Assembly: GCA_037349105.1 (NCBI GenBank)
Contig: JAYJMM010000123.1
Location: forward strand, 6,014,001-6,078,000
Reading direction: 5' to 3'
Source of the DNA: Limnomonas spitsbergensis
Lineage: Eukaryota; Chlorophyta; Chlorophyceae; Chlamydomonadales
Length of the DNA stretch: 64,000 nt
The notes beneath the pieces were generated by a model that was given only the letters and a program-made list of their open reading frames with translations, was not told the DNA's origin and did no database searches. The translations under genes and the position numbers were made by a program. Positions 48,101 through 60,404 of this stretch are shown here, in pieces; within the stretch, counting starts at the first letter, position 1, and every line of letters begins with the position of its first letter.

Positions 48101-51100
48101 ATAGCATGGCTTTTGTCTGACTTGAATCTGGTTGGTGACAGCAAGGCAAGCTCTGCAATTTTCACAACATGACAGACTTATGCAAAATGTTGAATGGGTA
48201 CAGGAATTGTGGGGAGGATCACTTAAGTATAATAGGACCTTTATATTTTTCGTTTTGGGGTGGATGGCTCGTGTCATCACAACTGCGAGTGGTTTGAGGT
48301 ATCGTGTCTGCTTGGTGCTTGCAGCGCCCCCTAGCGTGGTGCTTGCAGCGCCCCCTAGCTTGGTGCTTGCAGCGCCCCCTAGCGTGGTGCTTGCAGCGCC
48401 CCCTAGCGTGGTGCTTGCAGCGCCCCCTAGCGTGGTGCTTGCAGCGCCCCCTAGCGTGGTGCTTGCAGCGCCCCCTAGCGTGGTGCTTGCAGCGCCCCCT
48501 AGCGTGGTGCTTGCAGCGCCCCCTAGCGTGGTGCTTGCAGCGCCCCCTAGCGTGGTGCTTGCAGCGCCCCCTAGCGTGGTGCTTGCAGCGCCCCCTAGCG
48601 TGGTGCTTGCAGCGCCCCCTAGCGTGGTGCTTGCAGCGCCCCCTAGCGTGGTGCTTGCAGCGCCCCCTAGCGTGGTGCTTGCAGCGCCCCCTAGCGTGGT
48701 GCTTGCAGCGCCCCCTAGCGTGGTGCTTGCAGCGCCCCCTAGCTTGGTGCTTGCAGCGCCCCCTAGCTTGGTGCTTGCAGTGCCCCCTAGCGTGGTGCTT
48801 GCAGCGCCCCCTAGCGTGGTGCTTGCAGTGCCCCCTAGCTTGGTGCTTGCAGCGCCCCCTAGCGTGGTGCTTGCAGCGCCCCCTAGCGTGGTGCTTGCAG
48901 TGCCCCCTGGCAAATCCGGGCGGCTCCATTCCGTCTCTTTTATGCTTCTGTTTTGACTGATCAGCTTGCCTGCCTGTCCTCCTGTGTGGTGCTTGCATCG
49001 TCCCCCTGGGCTAAATCTGGGCGGCTCCTTTGTGTCTCTAAACTGCTGCTCGGATTGATCAGCTTGCCTGCCTGCCTGTCCCCCTGCAGGTGGATGAGTA
49101 TCTCAAAGACAAATCGAAGCCCATCTGGGTCAGCCTGAGTCAAGGGCATGTTGAGCTCTACCGGTGGGTCATTGGGTCAAGCTGCTTCACTAGAGCAGAA
49201 CTCACTGGTAACCGTACAACCAGAACCGGTCGGTACTGGTCAGGGGTACGGGTACGAGCTGCTCCACTAGAGCATAACTCACCTGTCCTCATTACGTTGT
49301 ACCGTACTGGTCAGGGGTACGGGTACAAGCTGCTTCACTAGAGCATAACTCACCTGTCCTCATTACCTTGTACCGTACTGGTCAGGGGTACGGGTACAAG
49401 CTGCTTCACTAGAGCAGAACTCACTCGTCCTCATGACGTTGTACCGTACTGGTCAGGGGTACAGGTACAAGCTGCTTCACAAGAGCAGAACTCACTCGTC
49501 CTCATGACGTTGTACCGTACCGGTCAGGGGTACGGGTACAAGCTGCTTCACTAGAGCAGAACTCACTCGTCCTCATGACGTTGTACCGTACTGGTCAGGG
49601 GTACGGGTACAAGCTGCTTCACTAGAGCAGAACTCACTCGTCCTCATTACGTTGTACCGTACTGGTCAGGGGTACGGGTACAAGCTGATTCACAAGAGCA
49701 GAACTCACTCGTCCTCATTACGTTGTACCGTGCTGGTCAGGGGTACGGGTACAAGCTGCTTCACTAGAGCAGAACTCACTCGTCCTCATGACGTTGTACC
49801 GTACTGGTCAGGGGTACGGGTACAAGCTGCTTCACTAGAGCAGAACTCACTCGTCCTCATTACGTTGTACCGTACCGGTCAGGGGTACGGGTACAAGCTG
49901 CTTCACTAGAGCAGAACTCACTCTTCCTCATTACGTTGTACCGTACCGGTCAGGGGTACGGGTACAAGCTGCTTCACTAGAGCAGAACTCACTCGTCCTC
50001 ATGACGTTGTACCGTACCGGTCAGGGGTACGGGTACAAGCTGCTTCACTAGAGCAGAACTCACTCGTCCTCATGACGTTGTACCGTACCGGTCAGGGGTA
50101 CGGGTACAAGCTGCTTCACTAGAGCAGAACTCACTCGTCCTCATGACGTTGTACCGTACCGGTCAGGGGTACGGGTACAAGCTGCTTCACTAGAGCAGAA
50201 CTCACTCGTCCTCATGACGTTGTACCGTACCGGTCAGGGGTACGGGTACAAGCTGCTTCACTAGAGCAGAACTCACTCGTCCTCATTACGTTGTACCATA
50301 CTGGTCAGGGGTACGGGTACAAGCTGCTTCACTAGAGCAGAACTCACTCGTCCTCATTACGTTGTACCGTACCGGTCAGGGGTACGGGTACAAGCTGCTT
50401 CACTAGAGCAGAACTCACTCGTCCTCATTACGTTGTACCGTACCGGTCAGGGGTACGGGTACAAGCTGCTTCACTAGAGCAGAACTCACTCGTCCTCATG
50501 ACGTTGTACCGTACCGGTCAGGGGTACGGGTACAAGCTGCTTCACTAGAGCAGAACTCACTCGTCCTTATGACGTTGTACCGTACCGGTCAGGGGTACGG
50601 GTACAAGCTGCTTCACTAGAGCAGAACTCACTCGTCCTCATGACGTTGTACCGTACCGGTCAGGGGTACGGGTACAAGCTGCTTCACTAGAGCAGAACTC
50701 ACTCTTCCTCATTACGTTGTACCGTACCGGTCAGGGGTACGGGTACAAGCTGCTTCACTACAGCAGAACTCACTCGTCCTCATTACGTTGTACCGTACCG
50801 GTCAGGGGTACGGGTACAAGCTGCTTCACTAGAGCAGAACTCACTCGTCCTCATGACGTTGTACCGTACCGGTCAGGGGTACGGGTACAAGCTGCTTCAC
50901 TAGAGCAGAACTCACTCGTCCTTATGACGTTGTACCGTACCGGTCAGGGGTACGGGTACAAGCTGCTTCACTAGAGCAGAACTCACTCGTCCTTATGACG
51001 TTGTACCGTACCGGTCAGGGGTACGGGTACAAGCTGCTTCACTAGAGCAGAACTCACTCGTCCTTATGACGTTGTACCGTACCGGTCAGGGGTATGCGTA

Positions 51101-54100
51101 CAATCTGTGCAGGTCCTACTGGAATGGGTTTGCTAAAATAGCATGGACTGAGCTGGGTTTGCTAACATAACCTGAAGATAGGGAGGGCAAAAGGTGTCGC
51201 TGGTTGAGAAATCAAGGTAAGCCAGGTGCGTGCTTATGATGCTGGTAAGAATCGGGCAGTGCGTGGAAGATTTCACAACAGCCACAATATTGCCCCGCTG
51301 CGCGGGAAAGGTTGTTGGGGTCCAACAGGGCACTGCCAGGCTGCGCGGGAAAGGTTGTTGGGGTCCAACAGGGCACTGCCCGGCTGCATGGAGAAGGTAG
51401 TTGGAGTCCAACAGGGCTTAATACTGTATAACGCCAAGATGATTTTTTATTCGATGATTTTGCTGGAGGAACTGATGTGGATACAATATGGTGTTACAGA
51501 TATTGTGTGCAAGGATTTGAATGAATTTCCGATGAATAAGCCTTGGTGAAGGACTATCCACGGCAGCTAGGGGCTTCGCCGCAATCTTCCTGGTTCTATC
51601 CCGGGAGAATGCTAGGACACAAGCACGCTTCCACTCAGCAAGTTCAGGCCACAATCATAAGAGTTTTGCGGAAATATGCACAAGCTTGCATTTCCGAGGG
51701 GGGTCAAGAAGATCTAGGCGGTACAAACACGGTGATATGACCTCAGTGAGTGCCTTTCGGTATATTTTGCGTGGTTTTGACATGATGTGTGATTCCAATC
51801 ACCACACTGAATGACCGAAAACCACCAGTACCAGGGGCAGTACGGTAGACAAGTGGAAATTACCGTGGTGAGTTAATAGACAATTCAAATTACCTCACCT
51901 AAGGTTAGTACACGACGACAAAAAACAGTTGGGGCCAAATTGACACCCCAAAACCACAAAACCCCAAAACCCCCGGTACTCAAGGGGGCTAAATAGACCA
52001 AGGATATTGCACCCTGGGAGGATAAATAGGCATCGGATTTTACCAAAGGGGGGTGCAAATATAATGGAAAAATATAATGGGAAAAAACATGCGGGGCATG
52101 TAAAAAACATTGCTGACCTGTTAGTTATGCAGGAGCGCTCTCAGCATGTTCGGGGCTCGAGAAATCGTTGGTGGGCAAGCACCATTGCATGGTCCGGCTT
52201 CGTCTTTTTGGCCGTCCTCCGGCCCCTTGAGATAGGAGACCTCTTGAGCTGGGTTGACTATGTCTGGCTGCTCATCAGATCTTGGCTGATGGCATAGATC
52301 TGGAGGAGAATCGGGAATGAGGCTAGGATGCTGAATGCATGCTAGCCTCATTTAGCTGATTGGATGAATGTGCAAAAATGACCTTGGCATAACCCTTATC
52401 ATTGAACTCTGTCTAAACCCGTATTGAACCCTGGTTAAAGTATTTTTGGACCCTGATTAAACTCTGATTTAACCCCCATTGAAACTGGCTAAAACCTGAT
52501 TGAACCCTGCATGCACCCTTATTACGAACGTCGTCAGGAAAGCTTTTGCCTCGCCGTACGAAGGGGTTTTTCGGGGTTTGGTTAGTGGGGTTCTACGGGG
52601 TCTGGCGCAGGGGGTTTGGCAAAAGCAGGGTCGACTGCAATGAAAATCGCTGGTGGCCAATACGCCCTTTGATTGATGCGAATTGGGCATCCCGCCCGGC
52701 CGTTACATGAAAGGGTGCAAGCGTTAGCCCATAGGTCAGCAAGCACACCGCAACTTCGGGGGCCTCCTCAACAAAAAAATTCGGGCATAGCCTACGTTCG
52801 CCGCTAGTTTAGCCCTCATTAAACCCTCATTGGAACCTTGGATGAACCTGACTGGACCCTTCGATGAACCCTTGTTGAACCCTCATTAAAACCTTATTGA
52901 ACCTGGCTGAACCCTGATTGACCCCTGTCTGCACCCTTATTTAACCCTCATTAAAACCTCATGGAACCTTGGATGAACATGGCTGTATTCTTCAATGAAG
53001 CCTTGTTGAACCCTCATTAAACCCTCATTGAACCTCGCTGAACCCTGATTGACCCCTGTCTGCACCCTTATTGGACCCTCATTAAAACCTCATGGAACCT
53101 TGGATGAACCTGGCTGGACCCTTTGATGAAGCCTTGTTGAATCCTTATGAAACCCTCATTGAACCTGGCTGAACCCTGATTGACCCCTGTCTGCACCCTT
53201 ATTTAGCCCTCATTAAAACCTCATGGAACCTTGGATGAACCTGGCTGAACGCTAAGTTGAAGCCTTGTTGAACCCTCATTAAACCCTCATTGAACCTGGC
53301 TGAACCCTGATTGACCCCTGTCTGCACCCTTATTGAACCCTCATTTAAACCTCATGGTACCTTGGATGAACCTGGCTGGACCCTTTGATGAAGCCTTGTT
53401 GAACCCTCATTAAACCCTCATTGAACCTGGCTGAACCCTGATTGCCCCTGTCTGCACCCTTATTTAACCCTCATTAAAACCTCATGGAACCTTGGATGAA
53501 CCTGGCTGGACCCTTCAATGAAGCCTTGTTGAACCCTCGTTAAACCCTCATTGAAGCAGGCTGAACCCTGATTGACCCCTGTCTGCACCCTTATTTAACC
53601 CTCATTAAAACCTCATGGAACCTTGGATGAACCTGGCTGTATTCTTCAATGAAGCCTTGTTGAACCCTCATTAAACCCTCATTGAACCTGACTGAACCCT
53701 GATTGACCCCTGTCTGCACCCTTATTTAACCCTCATTAAAACCTCATGGAACCTTGGATGAACCTGGCTGGACCCTTTGATGAAGCCTTGTTGAACCCTC
53801 ATTAAAACCTTATTGAACCTGGTTGAACCCTGATTGACCCCTGTCTGCACCCTTATTTAGCCCTCATTAAAACCTCATGGAACCTTGGATGAACCTGGCT
53901 GGACCCTTTGATGAAGCCTTGTTGAACCCTCATTAAACCCTCATTGAACCTGGCTGAACCCTGATTGACCCCTGTCTGCACCCTTATTGGACCCTCATTA
54001 AAACCTTATGGAACCTTGGATGAACCTGGCTGGACCCTTCGATGAAGCCTTGTTGAACCCTCATTAAACCCTCATTGAACCTGGCTGAACCCTGATTGAC

Positions 54101-55012
54101 CCCTGTCTGCACCCTTATTGAACCCTCATTAAAACCTCATGGAACCTTGGATGAACCTGGCTGGACCCTTTGATGAACCCTTGTTGAACCCTCACGAAAC
54201 CCTCATTGAACCTGGCTGAACCCTGATTGACCCCTGTCTGCACCCTTATTGAACCCTCATTAAACTCGCATTGAATTGTGGATGAACCTGGCTGAACGCT
54301 TAGATGAAGCTTTGTTGAACTCTCATTTAACCCTCATTGAACCTGGCTGAACCCTGATTGACCCCTGTCTGCACCCTTATTGAACCCTCATTAAACCCGC
54401 ATTGAATTGTGGATGAACCTGACTGGACCCTTCGATGAAGCCTTGTTGAAACCTGACTGAACCCAGGTTGGACTTTGATTGACCCCTGTCTACACCTGTA
54501 TTTAACCCTTATTACACCCTCATGGAACCTTGGATGAACCTGGCTGAACCCTGATTGACCCCTGTCTACACCTGTATTGAACCCTCATTACACCCTCATT
54601 GAACCTTGGATGAACCTGGCTGAACCCTGATTGACCCCTGTCTACACCCATATTGAACCCTCATTACACCCTCATTGAACCTTGGATGAACCTGGCTGAA
54701 CCCTGTTCACCCCTGTCTACACCTGTATTGAACCCTCATTACACCCTCATGGAACCTTGGATGAACCTGGCTGAACCCTGATTGACCCCTGTCTACACCT
54801 GAATGCACCTGGCTGCCTTCAGGGAGGTTCAGATGGTGTACCACGGCCACAGCAAGGACTTGGAGGAGAAGCTGGGCTGCAAGGGTCCCTTCTGGGGCCG
54901 GCAGTACATTTTCTGGCATCACGAGCGGCCGCTCACACTGATCTACGAGGTCTACTCAAACAAGCTCGAGGCCTACCTGGGAAAATCTGCGCTGCGAGTC
55001 ACTGAGCTGTGA
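45154..55012 (+). CDS. Chorismate-lyase-like protein (DUF98/Ycf21 type), 5 exons found, N-terminus missing
   Basis: Exons 45154-45222, 46242-46331, 47117-47185, 49090-49163, 54823-55012 (stop TGA) join in phase to about 208 residues. Motifs: LLSDGSVTRHLQLLTG, DCLDM, VLLRAGPDRDPLVYACSWWN, PIWVSLSQGHVELYR, then LGCKGPFWGRQYIFWH, RPLTLIYEVYSNKLEAYLG. I recognise this as the UbiC-like fold of DUF98/Ycf21, whose cyanobacterial members convert chorismate to 4-hydroxybenzoate for quinone synthesis. A plastid location and cyanobacterial origin are inference. The gene is stretched over 10 kb because all four introns contain minisatellites (about 24, 19 and 24, 71 and 131 base units); the second holds only telomere-like tracts and AT-poor filler. 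The 5' exons were not found between the divergent RPT6 start and 45154; a fragment reading NPLWKVW near 44541 is a weak candidate. Family assignment is from memory of motifs, so moderately sure; the exon chain itself is firm. Confidence 0.68.
45240..46135. repeat. ~24-base minisatellite (CAACAGCTACTGCCTGCCTGCTG)n
   Basis: About 35 copies fill the intron between exons 45154-45222 and 46242-46331 of the chorismate-lyase-like gene. Confidence 0.95.
47225..48045. repeat. 19-base minisatellite (ATGGCTCAGGCTGTCATGC)n
   Basis: About 42 copies in the intron after exon 47117-47185. Three-frame open ORFs of up to 250 codons here come from a unit length not divisible by three and lacking stops. Confidence 0.95.
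48305..48910. repeat. 24-base minisatellite (GTGGTGCTTGCAGCGCCCCC TAGC)n
   Basis: About 25 very uniform copies. Each contains TGCTTGCAG, an acceptor-like string. Downstream, 48905-48990 and 48985-49089 are two copies of the pre-acceptor region of exon 49090-49163 (GATCAGCTTGCCTGCCTGTC). Confidence 0.95.
49164..51095 (+). repeat. 71-base minisatellite from the donor of exon 49090-49163, ~27 copies
   Basis: The unit TACCGGTCAGGGGTACGGGT, ACAAGCTGCTTCACTAGAGC and so on repeats the true junction CTCTACCG|GTGGGTCATTGGGT and its following CAAGCTGCTTCACTAGAGCA. The first unit after the exon is the divergent one; later units are nearly identical. Confidence 0.95.
51290..51420. repeat. ~45-base tandem shared with 24175-24265
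   Basis: Three units with GGGTCCAACAGGGCACTGCC and GCTGCGCGGGAAAGGTTGTT. The same unit occurs 27 kb away, so it is a dispersed repeat. Confidence 0.8.
52380..54810. repeat. ~131-base minisatellite, ~16 copies
   Basis: Units contain GAACCTGGCTGAACCCTGAT, TGACCCCTGTCTGCACCCTT and CATGGAACCTTGGATGAACC. The array runs up to the acceptor of exon 54823-55012, whose 5' flank (GCACCTGGCTGCCTTCAG) resembles part of the unit. Confidence 0.92.
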
Positions 55013-55194
55013 TGTCCTCTACGGTTGCTATTCGGCAGCACCTCATCTGGCCTCTGAGGCTCTCTATCCTCATGGATCCAGGTCAAAGGTTTGGATCTAG
55101 GTTGGATCCAGGGATCCACTGTTGGATCTAGGTTGGATCCAGGGATCCACTGTTATTTTGGTTTGGATCTAGTTTGGATCCAGGGATCCACTAG

Positions 55195-55270
55195 GGTTAT
55201 CCTGTTATCCTGTCTTTGAGGTCAACCTGACAAGCTGGAGGCCTACCTGGGGAAGTCTGTGCTGTGAAGT
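55195..55270 (+). repeat. Copy of the last exon end of the chorismate-lyase-like gene
   Basis: GACAAGCTGGAGGCCTACCT followed by GGGGAAGTCTGTGCTGTGA echoes 54957-55012, so the 3' coding edge has also been duplicated downstream of the stop. Between them, TTGGATCTAGGTTGGATCCA repeats occupy 55075-55185. Confidence 0.85.
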
Positions 55271-55279
55271 GTGGACATT

Positions 55280-57715
55280 CTCCATTTTTTTCTGCTACCA
55301 GCCCACCATAAGCAGGCTGCTGGGGGGCCTCTCTGGACGGTGAGGGCGACCAACGGCCCAATTGGGACCAAACCTGGACAGGCCTGTGCATGGTTCGCGG
55401 CTCAAGCAGCATGGCTGGCCACGCTGGGGGCTGCGATCCTATGGACAGAGAGGAGCTGAACGGTAGCTGAGCCACAAGCGAGAAGAAATGGCTATTGAGT
55501 TGTCGAGATTTCTTGATGGAATATCAGAAACATGGCGCGCGGTCAATGGTGTTGATATTGTATAGTTTGGACTGGACATGCCAAGCACCGCACGCTCACT
55601 TTGAGGCCTGCGTAAACAACTGTTTCAATTGGTATGTGACAATCCCAATTGAGCGTCAGTTGGGAGAGTGGGGGCGGGAGTGACAGTTGTGTGGCGGGCG
55701 CTTGGAATATGACGCCATATGAATATGCACAACAGGTGGCAACGTGAGGGGAGGGCCTGGCAGTGCCGCGTCTATCCGTATTGCCGAACCTTAATTTGTT
55801 TATTTTATTTTCGTACTCACTGCCTGAAGGCTTTGAGTTAAGTGCATGACATGAGATGGACTGACTGGTATTTACTAACTTGCCCTGGATGCACTGCTTA
55901 TGACTGTCTCTTGATCCACTCAATGATATTTTTTGCCACCCTTACATAGACTCTTCTGACTTTGAAGCTTCCAACTTACCGAGCATACATTATTGGACAT
56001 CATGGTACTTTCTTATCCCGGTGCGCACCCTTTTAGGGGCTGCACCGTTTCTGCACAGCTACTAAAATATCACACGACACTTCCAACTAACCCTTTAGTT
56101 AGGCGCCCACGCTGCAGATCCTTTTGGGGCAGGGCCCAGATTTGTAACATCATTGACTTCCAACTAACCGATTCTTGAGTATTGCTCTCCAGGGGGGATA
56201 TTTGATGCTCGTAGGAGATCAGTGTTTTAAATAATTATGAATTTATCCGGTCCAGTGGGATGGTGCAATGCATGGTTTATTTTGCAGATGAGTTTTCATG
56301 AAGTAGAACAGCTGGCGAAATAAGATACGAAAGCTTGACCCTCAAGGGGTGGGCATGGCCTGGAGGTTACGAGGAGTTCCGTCAGTTTAATTTCAAGTTA
56401 ACAGCCATATAATCGACCGGTTATAAACTGGTCATGTGGGGCATACAAAGTGGATTTCCCTTCCCTTCAGTTTTCGTAAAATTTCCAATGATGAGAAAAT
56501 CCATTTCGGTCCATGGTCCTATGATGCTGGAGCACCAGGTGCCAGACCAGGGTCTTTTTACCGCCAGCCCAAGGCGGCAGGCACGCTGCAAAAAAGAAAA
56601 TCCTTGAGGTCGAAGGTCCTATGATGCTGGAGCACCAGGAGCCGGACATAGGGCTTTCAACGCCAGCCCAGGCGGCAGCTACGCTGTAAAAAACAAACCC
56701 TACGAGCGAGGTTGAAGTTCTTCAAATTTTCCCGCGAGCATTAGGTCATTAGATGCCATGTCTGGGCTTCTTAACGCCAAACCTAGGGCGATAGCGGCTC
56801 AGCAATTTAATTGAATTTATGCAGCTGAGATGAGGGAAGATACATGCAGGGCAATGAACAATGGTGCCCAACGCGTGGCTCGTTGCGCTTTGTGAAGGAG
56901 AAGGTGCTGAAAGTGGCCTTCAATTGGGGCCTATGGCTTTATTTGCCGCACCATGCATGCTTGCACCCATGCGGCGGCATGAGGATTCCCATGGAGTCCC
57001 AAGCACGTTCGTGGCGCATGCCACTAAGATGTGTTAACATGATGGACTTGATAGATACGGCAGTGTGGTATGGGTGCCGCATGATGGCTTGACATACATG
57101 CATGCATTTGGATGTGCCGCGCCATACGAGCACTCATGCACCCATGCGGGCAATGCGGCAGCATGAGGAACCCCATGCATACCATATTCGCGCACAACCA
57201 AAGTGAAAACATTATGTACACTGTAGTAGTGTAGTGTGTTTCGTGTGCTGCAACATTGCTCGGGATGTATGTATGTGTGGGTTGTGCCACTCGTAGGCCA
57301 GCAGTGTCTAGATAGCTGATGGACGAAAGTATGTATGCGGCAATATCCAGATCGATGCCAACCTAGCTTCTTGAGGTACAAGCGATGTTGCGATCGTTCG
57401 TGGCAAACAAGCGCAGCGCAAAGACTGGAAGGCTGTCGGGAGTGCCCCAAAATCGCTTCCCACACCGCCTAACTCTGTCGCAATCGACTTTATAAAGCAA
57501 ACACAAATCCTTCCCGAGCCCCCCGCGATGGGGATCGCTCCTGTCGACCCGTTTTTCAAAAACGCCTGGGCGACAAGTGCACACAGACACTTATTTCCAG
57601 TGAAATACGTCCAAATATGCGTCACTCGTCACTCAGGTATGGAGCCCAAGTATCATCCTTTCTGGCTTCCTTTCTGTAATTTAAAGATTGCAATGCATAA
57701 CATGATATGTAATGT
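55280..57715. other. Region with no recognised gene; short tandem duplications
   Basis: 56505-56690 holds two ~98-base copies (TCCTATGATGCTGGAGCACC), with a third decayed copy to 56790. 56950-57180 holds a duplicated piece (CACCCATGCGG, GGCATGAGGA). No firm exon seen. Confidence 0.45.
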
Positions 57716-57719
57716 GCAG

Positions 57720-58014
57720 GATGGCGCGCACCCAAGGAGAGATGCGGAAGCTCACGCGAAAACTCGTGAAGAGACTCCGGAACCGCCCCGTGGGCCCCAA
57801 GGCAAGTACGGGTTTGCAGCGTGGGTTTGCAGTTTGCATGTACGATTCATTGTATTCGTTAAGAGTATACCTCGCATTTATGCAGGTATGGAGAAGAATT
57901 TTGAGGTCTCGCCCAAGACAGGCTCGGCCTCGGTCGGCATCCTGGTCCGTGCGAAGGGCCAGCATGTTCATACTGGACGCAAAGTCCAAGCCTGCCGTGA
58001 CCTACATTGGAGGG
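57720..58014 (+). CDS. Possible exon pair of an unknown gene (weak)
   Basis: Two candidate exons: 57720-57801 (acceptor GTGCAG, then a GC-type donor AAG|GCAAGT) and 57886 to about 58014 (acceptor TGCAG). In one phase they read MARTQGEMRKLTRKLVKRL then, at the end, SMFILDAKSKPAVTYIGG before a TAG. In another phase the second piece reads FEVSPKTGSASVGILVRAKG. Both stay open, so the frame is not decided. No family recognised. The base composition is more balanced than in the surrounding repeats, which is the main reason to list it. Confidence 0.2.
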
Positions 58015-58164
58015 TAGCATTGGCTCATGCATTTAGTATCAGCATGTGCGTTTGTCGACGTGCCCGAGGTTTATTTTTGAGCAGAGCTAGAGATGTAACG
58101 ACAGTAATTTGCTGGGGGCCTTGCTATCAAGGACTGAGCAACATGACAGTGGATCAGAGTAGCA

Positions 58165-59330
58165 GCCAATGCAATCACATCAGGCTTTTAAAGCTAACCC
58201 TTACAGCAGGGCCCTGTCTCCAGAGTTCCTGACCAGCTGTACTGGAATTTGGAGTGGCTGGTCTGGCTAGGCGTGATAACATGGACATCAGACATAATTC
58301 TCCTAGCAGGTTCCCTTTTAGTCCACCGAGTTCAAAATTCAGGGCATGCTTTCATCTGAGGCTATTAAAGCTAACACTAAGAGCAGGGCTCTGTCTCCAG
58401 AGTTCCAGACCAGCTGTTCTGGAATTTGGAGTGGCTGGTGTGGCTAGGCTTGATAACATAGACATCTGACATAAAATCTCCCAGCAGGTTGTGTTTCAGT
58501 CCACCGAGTTCAAAACTCAGGGCATGCTTTCATCTGAGGCTATTCAAGCTGACCCTAAGAGCAAGGCTCTGTCTCCAGAGTTCCAGACCAGCTCTTCTGG
58601 AATTTGGAGTGGCTGGTCTGGCTGGGTTTGCTCGCTTAGACATCAGACACACAATCTCACAACATGTTCTATTTCAGTCCACCGAGTTCAAAATTCAGGG
58701 CATGCTTTCATCTGAGGCTATTAAAGCTAACACTAAGAGCAGGGCTCTGTCTCCAGAGTTCCTGACCAGCTGTTCTGGAATTTGTAGTGGCTGGTCTGGC
58801 TAGGCTTGATAACATGGACATCAGACACAAAATCTCACAGCAGGTTCCGTTTCAGTCCACCGAGTTCAAAATTCTGGGCATGCTTTCATCTGAGGCTATT
58901 AAAGCTAACACTAAGAGCAGGGCTCTGTCTCCAGAGTTCCAGACCAGCTGTACTGGAATTTGGAGTGGCTAGTCTGGCTGGGCTTGTTCGCTTGGACATC
59001 AGATACAAAATCTCCTAGCAGGTTCCGTTTCAGTCCACCGAGTTCAAAATTCAGGGCATGCTTTCATCTGAGGCTATTATAGCTGACCCTAAGAGCAGGG
59101 CTCTGTCTCCAGAGTTCCAGACCAGCTGTACTGGAATTTGGAGTGGCTAGTCTGGCTGGGCTTGTTCGCTTGGACATCAGATACACAATCTCCTAGCAGG
59201 TTCCGTTTCAGTCCACCGAGTTCAGAATTCTGGGCATGCCTTCATCTGAGGCTATTAAAGCTAACACTAAGAGCAGGGCTCTGTCTCCAGAGTTCCAGAC
59301 CAGCCGTACTGGAATTTTGAACGGCTGGTT
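58165..59330. repeat. ~177-base satellite-like tandem, ~6.5 copies
   Basis: Unit includes GAGGCTATTAAAGCTAACAC, CTGTCTCCAGAGTTCCAGAC and TTTCAGTCCACCGAGTTCAA; starts near 58359, 58537, 58714, 58893, 59070 and 59248. Copies are about 90-95% alike by eye. Confidence 0.92.
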
Positions 59331-60400
59331 TTGCTGGGCTGGGTCCCTTCTTGTCAACCTCATGCATGTAGATGCAGCAGCTGCAATCCTCTGTGCCAAG
59401 CTGTGGTGTTGCTTCAATGGACTCCATGCACAAGCTTGGTGTCTCACCCTGAGATAAAGGAAATTGAATGGGGAAGACACCTCAGCTACAGGTCATATCC
59501 AGCTCAACAAACCCCTCACACCTTATCAGCCCAAACCTCAATCCCCAGCCCACAGTTCACACCCCAGCCCACAGTTCAAAGTCCAGCCCATAGTTCACAC
59601 CCCAACCCACAGTTGACACCCCAGCCTGCAATTCACACAAAAACCCCACAGTTCATGGATGAGGTGGGGGATCAGGTAGTGTTCCCATTGTAAACCCTGG
59701 ATGAGGTGGGGGTTCAGGGATTATTCCCATTCCAAACCCTGGATGAAGTTGGGTTCAGGTATTATTCCCATCATACACCCTGAATGAGGAAGGGGGGTCA
59801 GGGATTTTCCCCATCCTAAACCCTGGATGAGGTGGTGGTTCAGGGATTATCCCCACACTAAACCCTGTATGTTGATCTAGTGGAGTGAAAGTACCTAATG
59901 AGGTGCAGTATCTCATAGCACACCCCTTATCAGCCCACATTTCACCCCTCAGATCACAGTATCACACCTCAATCCCCAGCCCACATTTCACATCTCAGTA
60001 TGCAATTCACACAAAAGCCCACAGTCCATAGCCTGATCAGCCCACAATGTCCACCTGGTCAGCTGCAGAAGTGAGAGGGCCCCATGCAAGCCACCAAGCT
60101 GCTGATGCTGCTGCAGAAGTGGGAGGGCCCCCTGCAGGCCACCAAGCTGCTGCTGCTGCTGCTGCTGAAGTGGGAGGACCCCATGCAGGCCACCAAGCTG
60201 CTGCTGCTGCTGCTGCAGAAGTGGGAGGGCCCCATGCAGGCCACCAAGCTGCTGCTGATGTTGCTGCTGCTGCTGGAGTGGGAGGGCCCCATGCAGGCCA
60301 CCAAGCTGCTGCTGTTGCTGTTGCTGCTGTTGCTGCAGAAGTGGGAGGGCCCCTTGCATGCCACCAAGCTGCTGTTGCTGCTGCTGGCCTGAATGGTTGA
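59330..60400. repeat. CCCCAGCCCACAG repeats, GGATGAGGTGGGGGTTCAGG repeats, then CTG-rich ~57-base tandem
   Basis: 59530-59660 is a CAGTTCACACCCCAGCCCA tandem. 59690-59870 repeats AACCCTGGATGAGGTGGGGG. 60060-60390 has seven units of AAGTGGGAGGGCCCCATGCA, GGCCACCAAGCTGCTGCTGC with variable CTG runs. Confidence 0.88.
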
Positions 60401-60404
60401 GGAG

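Noticed and set aside
47249..48104. Long ORFs (170-254 codons) in several frames
   Set aside because: They come from a stop-free 19-base repeat read in all frames, in an intron of a gene on the same strand.
48132..48998. Long ORFs on both strands (304, 274, 259 codons), Ala/Pro- or His/Arg-rich
   Set aside because: A 24-base repeat divisible by three with no stops; no non-repeat coding segment of weight.
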